DNA of 64,000 nucleotides from Cyanobacterium sp. uoEpiScrs1 (GCF_947331815.1 NZ_OX373462.1:1599376-1663375), one strand, 5' to 3'. Shown: positions 52,704-62,428, counted from the stretch's first letter. Made by a program: numbers and translations. The notes: generated by a model from the letters alone, not told the origin.

Positions 52704-52721
52704 GTAGTAACCCACTAACAA

Positions 52722-53804
52722 TCCTTAATAATAATAGCGTCTATCTCAGTTAGTTGTTCTGTGCTTATTAGAAAACATAAATTAGAATGGCTTAAATATC
52801 TTGGGGTTAGGGCGTCCGTTATATGTAGAGATATTATGTTTCATAGAAACTAATTTCTAGATATCCTTTTTTTTAAAAACCGAATTAGTTGCTTTTTTAA
52901 AAATATTTTATATGTCCATTATCTTTTAAGAAGATAGCATTAAGTAACTATCTTGAGTCATATTATATGTTACTTGTTTAATTGAATCATATTCATCAGC
53001 GTAAAAATTTTCATGCTCTTGTCAGTTTTGATTTAAAACTAGTCTTAGTTTATGTTAAACTTTTATAAAAGTAAGCTTATTTTTATGCTCTATAGCTAAT
53101 TTTTATTCTTTTATATATTGTATAGTAAACTAACTAATTTTTAGTACATAGAATTTAGTATATTCACAATTACAGTCTCGAAACATTATTTTTTGTAGAT
53201 GGTGATATTATGTAGTTAACATATTTTACTATTTCCAGAAAAATCAATAGATTTCTGTTTCTTTTGTAGGACTAAAATAAGTGATCAAATAATATTGAAT
53301 AGCATGATTTATTTTAAATTTGATACAAAAGTAAAAAGTAAGTAAATAAATAAATCCTGAAAAAGATTTTTTGTAGTAATAAAAAAGAGTATTACTCCAT
53401 TTCTCCATCTAGCTAAATATATATATTATGACAAAATAGAGTAGGCTTAATCATTTAATTCAGTAATTAATAGATAAAATCAGTGTATTAATTACCAATA
53501 AAATTTAGTAAAAATAGCAAAGAGGGGCTAGTGATTAGTTTTAAAAATTTTTCTATAAAAAAATGATTATCCTAAATAGAGATTTCATTGACGATTTAAA
53601 TTAACATATTCGCTATAGAAAATATTAATAGATATATAACTTGTACTAAAAGTTTTAATAGTCACATCCACCATAATCTTTTTACCTATTAATTGGTAAA
53701 TAAATAGCTAACAATTAACATTAACTCTATTCATTTAGAAAAAATTAATAGATTAAACAGGTTTACTATTAGCAGATGAGTAATTATATTTTGGAATTAA
53801 GTGA
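52722..53804. other. Gene-free gap of about 1.1 kb
   Basis: Between uvrA's 5' end and the 3' end of aat, both on the minus strand. AT-rich, with no remnant or structure that I would name. Confidence 0.5.
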
Positions 53805-54395
53805 TTATCTAGTATTCCCAAAAACACAGTTCTTTGCTAAAGCTTGTCGCAACAAAATTTTATACTTTATATCACTAACTTTATAAGCCCCAAACCTTTC
53901 GAGATGAGGATTTTGTAATTGAGCGTCAAACAACACAAAATCTCTTTTTTTAAGATATTCTACTAACTTGACCATTGCTACTTTAGAAGCATCGGAAACT
54001 TTGTAGAACATCGATTCTCCAATAAATGCTCCCCGAACAGCAATTCCTAAAATTCCTCCAGCTAACTCATTTCCTTGCCAGGTTTCAAAACTATAAGCCC
54101 ATCCCTGTTTATAGAGATTGTAGTAAATATTAATAAGTTGGGGTGAAATCCAAGTTGTTTCTCGCTCAGCACACCCTCGACAAACTCCTAAAAAATCACG
54201 ATTAATCTCTACTGAAAACCGCCTTTGATTCAAAATACGTTGTAAGGATTTCGGATAATGAAAATTTTCATCAAGAGGAATCAAGGCTCGTTGACAACTC
54301 GAATACCAACCTAGAACACCCGTCTCATTGGCCATTATAAAATAACCTTGAGCATATCTTTGTATAATACAGTCCGTATCTTCAGTAAACTCCAT
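53805..54395 (-). CDS. aat: Leucyl/phenylalanyl-tRNA--protein transferase
   Basis: Adds Leu or Phe to N-terminal Arg/Lys of proteins, marking them for ClpS-ClpAP/ClpCP degradation (N-degron pathway). The 196-residue protein shows the family line: YAQGYFIM, GWYSSCQRALIPL, FLGVCRGCAERETTWI, GWAYSFETWQGNELAGGILGI, FIGESMF, ASKVAMVKLVEYL and HLERFGAYKVSDIKYKILL. The length is typical of cyanobacterial forms. It lies 360 bases downstream of rpsN on the same strand and ends in empty DNA. Confidence 0.95.
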   Translation of the reverse strand: MEFTEDTDCIIQRYAQGYFIMANETGVLGWYSSCQRALIPLDENFHYPKSLQRILNQRRFSVEINRDFLGVCRGCAERETTWISPQLINIYYNLYKQGWAYSFETWQGNELAGGILGIAVRGAFIGESMFYKVSDASKVAMVKLVEYLKKRDFVLFDAQLQNPHLERFGAYKVSDIKYKILLRQALAKNCVFGNTR

Positions 54396-54755
54396 GGCGG
54401 CTTTTTGCTATCGATAAACTTTTATGGACGCCGAACTTATTTCTTTAACTGACCAGCCTAGCTGCGACATAGTCTAACAAGTTAATAGAAGCAGTTTTTA
54501 TTGTTATTTATTCTACTTAATTTGTGGTCACTATTTTAATAAATCGTTGCTATCGACACTATTGACTAATAATAATGTGTAGAAAATCGATGAAATGCTC
54601 GACCTATAATCAAACATTTCAAAATACCAAAATTATTAATTAAGAGTTTTAGAAGACATTTTGTTAAAAGAATTACAAAAATAGATAAGCAATGACCAAT
54701 CATCAACTTACTCAATAACTGGTCATTTACTTTCATCGATTGTCCACTGATATCA
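54396..54755. other. Gap of 360 bases between rpsN and aat with the rpsN terminator
   Basis: Starts, in minus-strand direction, with a hairpin about 28 bases past rpsN. A minus-strand frame of about 80 codons overlaps rpsN here but is low in quality and is rejected. The rest is the aat leader. Confidence 0.5.
54691..54727 (-). terminator. Hairpin after rpsN
   Basis: Arms AATGACCA and TGGTCATT, with a T-rich tract (CTATTTTTG) ten bases on in the minus-strand direction. A weak rho-independent terminator for rpsN. Confidence 0.5.
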
Positions 54756-55058
54756 TTACCAACTAGACTTAACAACACCAGGCAATAAACCTTCATGAGC
54801 CCATTCCCGTAGGACATTACGAGACAAACCGAAATCTCTATAGTAAGCCCTCGGACGACCTGTTACCATACAACGGTTTCGACGGCGACTAGGCGCACTG
54901 TTACGGGGTAGACGTTGAAGTTTGCGATGAAGATCCATCTTTTCTTCGTAAGTTTCAGCGACACGGAATTCTTCCTTGAGAGTTTCCCGTTTTTCAGCAT
55001 ATTTTCCCGCCAGACGAGCGCGCTTTTTCTCTCGCTCAATCATCGATTTTTTAGCCAT
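54756..55058 (-). CDS. rpsN: 30S ribosomal protein S14
   Basis: A 100-residue basic protein of the small subunit head. It is the long, zinc-free form: [16 protein letters not shown] at the start and the conserved [40 protein letters not shown] region, with only one Cys. The length is exact for cyanobacteria and plastids. Monocistronic, as is usual for cyanobacterial rpsN. Its upstream region is the gap that holds the 55.2-55.6 kb remnants. Confidence 0.98.
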   Translation of the reverse strand: MAKKSMIEREKKRARLAGKYAEKRETLKEEFRVAETYEEKMDLHRKLQRLPRNSAPSRRRNRCMVTGRPRAYYRDFGLSRNVLREWAHEGLLPGVVKSSW

Positions 55059-55224
55059 AGATTTTTTTGTTTAGGATTATTGATAAAAGTATCATCTCCT
55101 ATAGTATCGTATTATTCTGGAGATAGAATATATTTTTTCATATAAGGTAATAATTATTTTGAGAAATATTCATGTACTGACGTTAAAGTAGCAATATATC
55201 TCCATATAAAGATTAGATTTGTAA

Positions 55225-55380
55225 ATGAATTGAGAGCATCCATGGAATCTGGATGAAATTATACGGATATTAGAAATAGGTGAGTTAGAAGAAACTCAAC
55301 GAGGTTATTCAATCAGTGCAAACAAAACAAATCTCATAACATCTGTAGGATATAGAAAAATTGGTGTTCACTATTACTAA
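55225..55380 (+). pseudogene. Probable gene remnant with a stop at codon 3
   Basis: Reading from ATG 55225 gives Met-Asn-stop, then 48 unbroken codons with gene-like content (HPWNLDEIIRILEIGELEETQ, RGYSISANKTNLITSVGY, RKIGVHYY). Removal of the single TGA would give a 51-residue protein. Parent family not recognised. The last codons form one arm of the hairpin that follows. Confidence 0.4.
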
Positions 55381-55411
55381 ATATCTCAATAATAGTGAAC
55401 ACCAATTTTTT
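55356..55411. terminator. Two-way terminator (21 bp stem, T-runs both sides)
   Basis: AAAAATTGGTGTTCACTATT and its reverse complement flank a 13-base loop, with TTTTTT on the plus side and TTTTT on the minus side. It is the best rho-independent terminator in the window, yet no intact plus-strand gene precedes it, which supports a lost gene. Confidence 0.75.
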
Positions 55412-55502
55412 GTAAATGTCACCATAATAAAATTATGGATTTTGGTAAATTGGTTAAGATGAACTCAAATAATTAATTTGGTGTTCGAACAGTATATTAA
55501 TA

Positions 55503-55607
55503 GTTAAAGATTATGTTGTATTAATTGCTGAAGACATTAAAAATCGAGGAAAAACATACAGTACCAAAATACTATCAATTGTTCAAAAAGAAGGAACTTT
55601 TAACTAG
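55503..55607 (+). pseudogene. Possible C-terminal gene fragment
   Basis: A 34-residue coding-like end (VKDYVVLIAEDIKNRGKTYS, then TKILSIVQKEGTFN) stops just before the LCP gene. No start codon or Shine-Dalgarno supports it as a gene. Family not recognised. Confidence 0.3.
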
Positions 55608-55691
55608 AAATTAACATCCATGATACTGACGATAGACAATTGTTTTACAAGCTTAATGTCATCAAAGGGTGTTTATGGTGATGAGGTAAAC

Positions 55692-57197
55692 ATGGCCAAT
55701 AGTTTTGAAAGAATACCTACAGAAACTAGTCTTCAACAAACACCAGTTACTCGAAAGTTTTCTAGATCTGGTAAATATTTCTATAAGAGAAGAAATACCT
55801 CTACAATCAAGATTCCTCGCAAAAATATTCCTTCAAAAGGACTTATTCCTTTTTACCGTGGACTGTTATGGGGAATTACATTTAGTTGTGCGGCTGTACT
55901 GTCCGCTACCGTTGGGGCAACCATTACCCTCTTCAGTCCTCTATCAAGACAGTTAATCCCTTTTGTTGAGCAGATACAACTTCCTTGGGAAGAAAAAAAC
56001 CTAAAAGCTGACACTTTATCTGCAGCAACACCTCGACCCCAAAAAAAGCAAGAAGGAACAATTTTACAATATCGATTGTCTCGTCCTGTTAATGTTTTAG
56101 TGTTAGGGATTGATCGAGTTCCTGATGCTCCACCAGGAAGTTTGGATATTTTTGGAGGGCGTAGTGACACAATCTTAGTATTACGCTTTGATCCCAGTGA
56201 TCACTCAGTAAAAATATTATCCATTCCTCGGGATAGTCGAGTTAATATCCCGGGGATAGGATATACCAAAATTAATGATGCCAACATTTATAGCGGTCCA
56301 GCCTTGACTGCTAAGGTTTTAAGTAAAACATTAAACAATGTCTCTATCGACCGCTATGTTCGAGTCACCACTGATGTTTTTGTCAAATTAGTTAACTTAG
56401 TAGGGGGGGTAGACATCTTTGTTTCTCATCCCATGAAATATGAAGACAAAACTCAGAATTTGAAAATTGACCTTGAAGTAGGACAGCAAATCCTTAGTGG
56501 AGAACAGGCAGAACATTTTGCTCGTTTTCGCAAAGATAGTTATGGAGATATTGGACGGGTACAACGACAGCAAATTTTGCTAAAGTCCTTGTTAAAACGG
56601 TTATACAATCCCTCTGTTTTGCCTCATATTCCCAAAGTTATTAATCTCCTAGAACAAAGTATTGATACTAATCTAACTTGGGAAGAGATGTTAACATTAG
56701 CTAATTTTGGACGGCAAGTAAAACGGGAAAACGTTCAAATGGTGATGTTACCTGGACGGTTTAGTCAAAATAACGAATTTGACTCTCGCAGTTATTGGGT
56801 TCTTTCCTCGAGGGGGATCGATAAAATTATGCAAGAATACTTCGATATTACCTCTGAATGGAAGCCCACGTCATATCGTTCCTCAAATCAAATCAGAATT
56901 GCTGTACAAAATGCAGCCGGTGATCCAGAATCAGGAAAACGGATGATGGAATATTTGGCAAGTCATGACTTTCACAACGTCTATATTATTAAAGATTCAC
57001 CTCGACTTCTGGGTAAAACAGAAATTGTCGTACAGAAAGGAGATTTAAGAGCTGCCAAATACTTGCAAACTCTTCTGGGGCTAGGTAGAGTAGAGGCATC
57101 TTCTACGGGGGATTTAGACTCCCAAATTACCTTACGAATCGGTCTTGATACCAAGGACTTATTGTCAGAAGATAAATTTATTAAAATCAGCGAGTAG
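55692..57197 (+). CDS. LytR-CpsA-Psr (LCP) family protein
   Basis: A membrane-bound phosphotransferase that in other bacteria attaches anionic or capsular polymers to peptidoglycan. After a basic cytoplasmic N-terminus there is one transmembrane helix (LLWGITFSCAAVLSATVGA), then the LCP domain with LVLGIDR, GRSDTILVLR, SIPRDSRV, KINDANIY and FARFRKDSYGDIGRVQRQQ, carrying the usual Arg/Asp residues. The C-terminal part (IRIAVQNAAGDPESG onward) is a LytR_C domain. Start chosen at MANSF because GAGG lies 5 bases before it; ATGs 12 and 24 codons further upstream lack this. About 500 residues. Confidence 0.9.
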   Translation: MANSFERIPTETSLQQTPVTRKFSRSGKYFYKRRNTSTIKIPRKNIPSKGLIPFYRGLLWGITFSCAAVLSATVGATITLFSPLSRQLIPFVEQIQLPWEEKNLKADTLSAATPRPQKKQEGTILQYRLSRPVNVLVLGIDRVPDAPPGSLDIFGGRSDTILVLRFDPSDHSVKILSIPRDSRVNIPGIGYTKINDANIYSGPALTAKVLSKTLNNVSIDRYVRVTTDVFVKLVNLVGGVDIFVSHPMKYEDKTQNLKIDLEVGQQILSGEQAEHFARFRKDSYGDIGRVQRQQILLKSLLKRLYNPSVLPHIPKVINLLEQSIDTNLTWEEMLTLANFGRQVKRENVQMVMLPGRFSQNNEFDSRSYWVLSSRGIDKIMQEYFDITSEWKPTSYRSSNQIRIAVQNAAGDPESGKRMMEYLASHDFHNVYIIKDSPRLLGKTEIVVQKGDLRAAKYLQTLLGLGRVEASSTGDLDSQITLRIGLDTKDLLSEDKFIKISE

Positions 57198-57782
57198 TTC
57201 AATTCAATTAAGAGTATATGATGAAATTAATTACAGGTTTACTGTGGACTAAATATTAGAGTAGGTTAGGATATTGTAATTAATTAGTTCATAAATTCCG
57301 TTGGATATCTGTCTGTCCATAAATCTAGAAGTATCATCAAACCATGAGCTCTCCAAAATCATAAAAGATTTAGAAAAGGTGTATTTGCGTGCATATACGA
57401 CAAGTTTTTTTGAAATGTCAAATTTATATCTATGGGACTTTGATTTAAGGACTAATTAATGTGCAAAGTAAATTTATGAGGATTAAATCTGACGAGTTTA
57501 CTTCTAGTCCGCGTAAACTCCTATTTCGCTGATTTAACTAAGGCTATCGTGGTTGATACTATCACCACCCCTATCTGCTTCATCGACAAGGATCAGTTTC
57601 ACAAATCTAACGATTAGTAGCTATTAAGTTTTCCTAACATAGGAGATGACTGATAGGGTGAGTTTTGTTTCTGGAGTAAGTGCACGACATAGTTTAGACT
57701 GTCGTTAATACACAACCTTAGGTAAAACTTATCACTTTTAGGTAGTGACTTATCCCGATATCTTTGTTTATCCTTAAACATC
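57198..57782. other. Gap of about 585 bases with a probable gene remnant
   Basis: Between the LCP gene and dxr. The middle holds the 57459-57617 remnant. The 150 bases before dxr contain its leader and no recognised element. Confidence 0.5.
57459..57617 (+). pseudogene. Probable gene remnant, 52 codons with one internal stop
   Basis: From ATG 57459 the frame has one TGA at codon 7, then 45 codons of gene-like text (GLNLTSLLLVRVNSYFADL, TKAIVVDTITTPICFIDKDQ, FHKSND) ended by TAG. Hydrophobic and charged residues are mixed as in a real protein, and base composition is above the gap average. Family not recognised. Confidence 0.4.
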
Positions 57783-58973
57783 GTGAAGAAAATTTCTATC
57801 CTTGGTTCTACTGGCTCGATCGGTACACAAACTCTAAATATTGTTAGTAAATATTCTGAACAATTTCAAGTTGTGGGATTAGCTGCTAACAATAATGGTC
57901 AACTGTTAGCTCAACAAATTAAGAAATTCAGACCGGAAATTGTCGCTATTTGTAATGAAAGTCAATTAGAGATCCTTAAAGAAGCTGTTGCTTCTCTCAA
58001 CTATTCCCCTATCCTCCTTACTGGAGAGGTTGGAGTTGCGGAAGTTGCCCGTTACGGAGATTCAGAAAGTGTCGTAACTGGAATTGTAGGCTGTGCAGGG
58101 TTATTACCCACAATAGCAGCCATTGAAGCCGGGAAAGATATAGCTTTAGCTAACAAAGAGACGTTAATTGCCGGAGGACCAGTAGTCCTTCCTCTGGTAG
58201 AAAAACATGGAGTGAAATTACTTCCTGCTGACTCAGAACATTCTGCTATTTTCCAGTGTTTACAAGGGGTTCCTGGGAAAGGACTACGCCGCATTATTCT
58301 AACGGCTTCTGGGGGGGCTTTTCTAGACTGGCCAGTAGAACAATTACACTCTGTCACCGTTGATGATGCAATTAAACATCCAAATTGGTCGATGGGACGC
58401 AAAATTACAGTAGACTCAGCTACCTTAATGAATAAAGGATTAGAAGTCATTGAAGCTCATTATTTATTTGGGTTAGATTACGAAAAAATAGACATTGTGA
58501 TCCACCCTCAAAGTGTTATACATTCCTTGGTTGAGTTACAAGACACCTCAGTGTTAGCTCAATTGGGATGGCCTAATATGTGTCTTCCTCTGTTGTATAG
58601 TTTGTCCTGGCCTGAACGGATTTATACTGACTGGGAACAACTTGATTTAGTTAAAGTTAGTAGTTTAACCTTCTGGGAACCAGATCATACAAAATATCCC
58701 TGCATGCAGTTAGCCTATGCAGCAGGAAAGGTAGGGGGGGTAATGCCAGCAGTATTGAATGCAGCCAACGAGCAGGCAGTGGCTTTCTTTTTAGAAGAAA
58801 AAATAACCTTCCTTGATATTCCTAAATTAATTGAAATTGTTTGTGAGCGCTTCACGAACCAAAATATTTTAACTCCGACTTTAGAAGATATTTTAGAAAC
58901 TGATCGCTGGGCTAGACAAGAAGTAGTTCGAGCTTTTCAAGAAATATCTAAAGGCAATAAAATTATGTTATAG
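57783..58973 (+). CDS. dxr: 1-deoxy-D-xylulose 5-phosphate reductoisomerase
   Basis: First committed step of the MEP isoprenoid pathway, NADPH-dependent conversion of DXP to MEP in the cytoplasm. The 396-residue protein has the N-terminal [11 protein letters not shown], the metal and substrate residues in [45 protein letters not shown] and [11 protein letters not shown], and the C-terminal helical domain. The start is a GTG directly before AAGAAAATT. It would feed carotenoids, quinones and the hopanoids modified by HpnJ. A 24-base-pair hairpin lies about 280 bases downstream. Confidence 0.97.
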   Translation: MKKISILGSTGSIGTQTLNIVSKYSEQFQVVGLAANNNGQLLAQQIKKFRPEIVAICNESQLEILKEAVASLNYSPILLTGEVGVAEVARYGDSESVVTGIVGCAGLLPTIAAIEAGKDIALANKETLIAGGPVVLPLVEKHGVKLLPADSEHSAIFQCLQGVPGKGLRRIILTASGGAFLDWPVEQLHSVTVDDAIKHPNWSMGRKITVDSATLMNKGLEVIEAHYLFGLDYEKIDIVIHPQSVIHSLVELQDTSVLAQLGWPNMCLPLLYSLSWPERIYTDWEQLDLVKVSSLTFWEPDHTKYPCMQLAYAAGKVGGVMPAVLNAANEQAVAFFLEEKITFLDIPKLIEIVCERFTNQNILTPTLEDILETDRWARQEVVRAFQEISKGNKIML

Positions 58974-59404
58974 AAATAATTTTTATAACATTAAGTATCA
59001 CAGAAAAAGTGAAGATTATGTAGAAGGCAACAAATAATACCAATATTGCTTATTATCGATTTGACTATCATTTACTCAAAACTATTACAAGTAATAAACT
59101 TTGAATCTAAGTATCCTATCTTAATAAACAAATTGCTTGTAAAAACTGACATGTATAGTCCATAAAAGCCATTTTTGAATAATTAGTTAATTTTACTTGC
59201 GGTTATTTTGGTACGATTAGATACTATCAATATGATTTATTCAAATACGTAGCACATAAGGTTTACTGTTAATTATTGATTAACAGTAAACCTTATGTGC
59301 TATATCAGATCATAAGTTTAAAATTAAATTTATGGTTAAAAATTATATTTTTTTTATCAAAGTACTAGAATTGAACGTAGTATTTGTCGTCATCAGTTTT
59401 TTGT
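58974..59404. other. Gap of about 430 bases between convergent dxr and mutT
   Basis: Contains the 24-base-pair hairpin at 59250-59302. No gene remnant seen. Confidence 0.6.
59250..59302. terminator. Longest perfect hairpin of the window (24 bp stem, 5 nt loop)
   Basis: The arm TAGCACATAAGGTTTACTGT plus TAAT and its exact reverse complement flank TATTG. It lies between convergent dxr and mutT, nearer mutT. There is no T-run beside the stem. Confidence 0.65.
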
Positions 59405-59818
59405 TCACTGTTTGTTTTGCAACACTTTAATAATTTTATCATTAGCTTTGAGAAAAGGAAAATTATTAATTGTATCTAAAGTTACCCAACGAATTTCTTC
59501 ACACCCAATAGGTTTAGGTTTCCCTCTTAAATGACGACAGTGGTGAACAATTAAAGTAACTTTATAATGAGCATAAGTATAATCCAAAGTAATAAGATGT
59601 TCGCCGACTTCTATTTCAATGTCGATTTCTTCTAAAATTTCTCGTCTGATACAATCTTCAACAGTTTCATTGGGTTCAAATTTTCCTCCTGGAAATTCCC
59701 ATAAACTGCCGTGTATATTTTTTTTTGGGCGACGATCAATTAAAATGTGCCCAGATTCATCATAGATGACCGCAACGCCTATTGTTTCGTGAGGCAAAGG
59801 ACTAGATTTCTCAAACAT
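59405..59818 (-). CDS. mutT: NUDIX hydrolase, MutT-like (8-oxo-dGTP diphosphatase)
   Basis: A 137-residue NUDIX protein that would clear oxidised nucleotides. The Nudix box is G45-x5-E51-x7-R59-E60-I-L-E63-E64-I-D66-I, with all metal-binding Glu residues present. The usual Gly near the end of the box is Asp66. The surroundings (LWEFPGGKFEPNE at the start of the box, RWVTLDTINNFPF near the C-terminus) fit the MutT branch best. A decayed reading frame runs into its start from upstream, so it may once have been second in an operon. Confidence 0.85.
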   Translation of the reverse strand: MFEKSSPLPHETIGVAVIYDESGHILIDRRPKKNIHGSLWEFPGGKFEPNETVEDCIRREILEEIDIEIEVGEHLITLDYTYAHYKVTLIVHHCRHLRGKPKPIGCEEIRWVTLDTINNFPFLKANDKIIKVLQNKQ

Positions 59819-59819
59819 G

Positions 59820-60166
59820 GGGAGTTAATTTTTAATTCTTTGATCACAAGCTCGGCAATATAATCGTCAGGAACATGGTGAATATTTTTTGTCAGTTGTC
59901 TAGTACATTACTTGAATAGTCGCAACAAAAAACGTGTCACTTTTACACAAAAATCCCATAAAGTAGTTACTATTTCTATACTTGCTGGAAGTTTTTATTA
60001 AGCATAGAAATAGGTCAACCAGAAGACTAAACTTAGACTGACTCCAGCAACTTGTTTAGTTTTTAGTAATTCAATACTATCTTAAAATTTTATTAAAAAC
60101 TCTAAAATATTCTTGTAATTACAACTATTTAATACAGTTTGCTGATGCTTGTAATTTATCGTTCAT
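59820..60166 (-). pseudogene. Decayed gene upstream of mutT
   Basis: In the mutT direction, a frame over about 110 codons reads as protein with stops at four sites: NILEFLIKF-stop, SIELLKTKQVAGVSLSLVFW (a membrane-helix-like part) to LTYFYA-stop-stop, KLPASIEIVTTLWDFCVKV to LLRLFK-stop, and LTKNIHHVPDDYIAELVIKE to the mutT start. An ATG at 60166 opens MNDKLQASANCIK in another frame, implying a frameshift. It looks like a small membrane protein gene that is breaking up. Family not recognised. Confidence 0.5.
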
Positions 60167-60462
60167 AGTAGGAAAGAATACTTGCATTCTCTCTGGTCTG
60201 TAAAATTGTAGTCTTTAAAAACCAGACAAGATAGAACTGCCAAAGATTTTGTCAATGCAAGTCTTGACACTCATATTGACACCAAAACAATAAAGGCTAC
60301 CCTAGATCAAAAGAGAGTTAACCTGTACTCATTAACAATAAATTCTTTTAGTAAGAATAACAAAGATTTAATCAATTAAATTGTTTTCATAAGAGTCTTC
60401 TCAAAATCTATTGCGGAGGAATAACTAAGGGACACTCAAGCAACTTTGTCATATACAAGTTC
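60167..60462. other. Rest of the mutT-DUF760 gap
   Basis: About 300 bases between the decayed gene and the DUF760 gene's 3' end, including TTGCGGAGGAATAAC near 60.42 kb, which is not followed by a start codon. Nothing else is recognised. Confidence 0.4.
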
Positions 60463-60801
60463 TTATAGTTTCGTTGTTTCACTTATAGATCTCAAAGATT
60501 CTTCAAAACCCATCCGTTGTTCTACATTCCGTAGAAAATAACCACTCATCATTGCAGAAGCTAATAAGCGGCCCAAATCTTCCCGACTGGTATTCACTGT
60601 AATATCAAAGTGCTCAGATGGCAAATTCCCTAACAGACCCATGATATTATGTTCCATAAATTGGAACACTTCAGAAGAGTTCGGTTTTGACAATTGAGCA
60701 ATAATTTCTGGGCTTAGAGATTGAATATATTTCCATAAGCTTTCCCCATTTTCACTTTCGTCGTTAAAGAAACGTTGAGAATATTTAAAGTTATTAGTCA
60801 C
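60463..60801 (-). CDS. DUF760 family protein
   Basis: A 112-residue soluble protein. The pattern SLWKYIQSLSPEIIAQLSKP, NIMGLLGNLPSEHFDITVNTSREDLGRLLASAMMSGYFLRNVEQRM is the DUF760 signature shared by cyanobacteria and plastids. The family is of unknown biochemical role; plant members have been tied to chloroplast protein turnover in some work. The upstream TAGGAGATAAGT gives a good Shine-Dalgarno. It lies 167 bases downstream of the sigma factor gene on the same strand. Confidence 0.88.
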   Translation of the reverse strand: MTNNFKYSQRFFNDESENGESLWKYIQSLSPEIIAQLSKPNSSEVFQFMEHNIMGLLGNLPSEHFDITVNTSREDLGRLLASAMMSGYFLRNVEQRMGFEESLRSISETTKL

Positions 60802-60968
60802 TACTTATCTCCTATAAACTATATCTAAAACTAGGGCTATTAATCATAATCTAAAGTATGAGATCAATAACCTTCGTATTTCACTGTAACAAGTTTAATC
60901 ATTATGTCGAGGTCAGTAAAACCGAACTACTGTTACGTATTCTCCAACCTCTTAACCTTAGAATTCAC

Positions 60969-61925
60969 TTAGCTAGCTAGGTATTCCCTAATATTAGCCT
61001 TAAGTTTTCGGAGTTTTGCTAGTGCTTCTCGTTCAATCTGTCTAACTCGTTCACGACTAATATTAAGAATAGTACCAATCTTAGCTAAGGTTAGAGGCTT
61101 GCCATCAGCAAGTCCAAACCTTAAAGCTAATACTTCCTTTTGTTGAGGGGTGAGATCTTCCATTAGTTTGTCGAGATCCAATTGCAAAGAGGAATAGGTG
61201 GCATAGTCTTCAGGAGACGGTCCAGTATCCTCTAATAAATCTCCTAATTCTGTGTCTTGGTTATCTCCTACTCGCAAATCTAAAGAGAGAGGTTGACGAG
61301 CCCGTTCCAGGTATTCCCGAACTTGTTTGGGAGTTAACTCTAATTCTTCAGCTAGCTCTTGAACAGTTGCAGCACGGCCTTTTTCCTGAGCAAGTTGCCG
61401 TTGTGCTTTCTTAATTTTATTGAGTTTTTCAGTAATATGAATTGGTAAACGAATGGTACGGCTCTTTTCAGCGATTGCACGGGTAATAGCTTGACGAATC
61501 CACCAATAAGCATAGGTTGAAAAACGATACCCTTTAGTGGGGTCAAATTTTTCTACCCCACGTTGCATTCCAATAGTTCCTTCCTGAATCAGGTCTAAGA
61601 GATCCAAATTGCGCTTAAGATATTTTTTCGCTACTGATACGACCAGGCGAAGATTAGCTTCAACCATTTTGCGCTTAGCCGCCTCTCCAGCAGCAATAAC
61701 TGAGCGAAGTTCTTTCTGAGTAATTCTAGCAGCTTTTGCCCATTGAGCAATAGTGGGTTCTTGTCCTAGTTCTTCAATTAAAGATTCCTGAATACTTTCG
61801 AGGTTAACCAATCGCTGTACCCGTTTGGCATAAAGGATTTCTTCCTCATGAGTCAGTAAAGGAACACGACCAATTTCTCTTAGGTAAGCACGAACAGGAT
61901 CTGGAGAAGTTGTAGAAATTTTCAT
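60969..61925 (-). CDS. Group 2 sigma-70 factor (SigD-like)
   Basis: A primary-like, dispensable sigma factor. The 318-residue protein has region 1.2 ([21 protein letters not shown]), region 2 ([54 protein letters not shown]), region 3 and region 4 with the -35 helix-turn-helix ([20 protein letters not shown]). It lacks the long N-terminal region of principal SigA. The length equals what I recall for SigD of Synechocystis; assignment to SigB, C, D or E is uncertain. It is probably first in a unit with the DUF760 gene. Confidence 0.9.
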   Translation of the reverse strand: MKISTTSPDPVRAYLREIGRVPLLTHEEEILYAKRVQRLVNLESIQESLIEELGQEPTIAQWAKAARITQKELRSVIAAGEAAKRKMVEANLRLVVSVAKKYLKRNLDLLDLIQEGTIGMQRGVEKFDPTKGYRFSTYAYWWIRQAITRAIAEKSRTIRLPIHITEKLNKIKKAQRQLAQEKGRAATVQELAEELELTPKQVREYLERARQPLSLDLRVGDNQDTELGDLLEDTGPSPEDYATYSSLQLDLDKLMEDLTPQQKEVLALRFGLADGKPLTLAKIGTILNISRERVRQIEREALAKLRKLKANIREYLAS

Positions 61926-62320
61926 GATATGTAGTCCAGTAGCAGTTTCAGGGTAATTGAAAGGTCATACAAAATATTTGCTGATTTTATACGAGTAACT
62001 GAGGAAATCTTATTGAAGTAGATTATTGGGCTTCTGTTTTATTCATGGCCTTCGCCATTGCTTTTAGAGTTAGAACTGACTACCATTTGGGGTGATGTCT
62101 TGACAGGTTAGGCGGTTATGGGTTGAGAATCAATACTTACACTTTTTGTTCCTCGATAAGGTTACATCGCTTTATTGACTTTTGTAAAGCTCATGGCGTG
62201 TTTAGTCGATCTGGCCTCTTTATAAGAAAATATAATTATTGGGATAGATTACCTAAATTAGCAAAAAACAAATGCAACCTATGAAACAAAATGTTAAGAA
62301 CTATTAAAGTAGGAGCATTC
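61926..62320. other. Divergent gap upstream of the sigma factor gene
   Basis: About 400 bases holding the sigma factor promoter region, slightly GC-richer near 62.0-62.2 kb than other gaps. I see no gene or clear element in it. Confidence 0.5.
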
Positions 62321-62428
62321 ATGACTAAAAATACTGATATTGGACTATGGTCCAATGTCAGTATTCTGGATATTTTGCCTTCTCCTCTTTTTAATGGCTG
62401 TAACGACAGAGTAAATAGAGAAAAGTGA
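62321..62428 (+). CDS. Possible 35-residue ORF or leader peptide upstream of trpD
   Basis: ATG with a strong Shine-Dalgarno (AGGAG, 5 bases before) opens 35 codons: MTKNTDIGLWSNVSILDILP, then SPLFNGCNDRVNREK and stop, 42 bases before trpD's GTG. A 16-base-pair hairpin lies in its codons 4-15. It contains a single Trp, so a classical Trp attenuator is doubtful. It may be the start of a broken gene, a small protein, or a translated leader. Confidence 0.4.
   Translation: MTKNTDIGLWSNVSILDILPSPLFNGCNDRVNREK
62330..62365 (+). promoter_or_regulatory. Stem-loop in the trpD leader
   Basis: AATACTGATATTGGAC and GTCCAATGTCAGTATT pair with one G-T over 16 positions around TATG. It lies inside the 35-codon ORF. 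A T-rich tract (TCTTTTT) follows 20 bases on, so a terminator/antiterminator role is possible. Confidence 0.5.

Larger units (their letters stand above)
55059..55619. other. Gap of about 560 bases with gene remnants and a two-way terminator
   Basis: Between divergent rpsN and the LCP gene. It contains a 48-codon frame without start, a strong hairpin overlapping its end, and a second short coding-like frame, each described separately. Confidence 0.5.
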
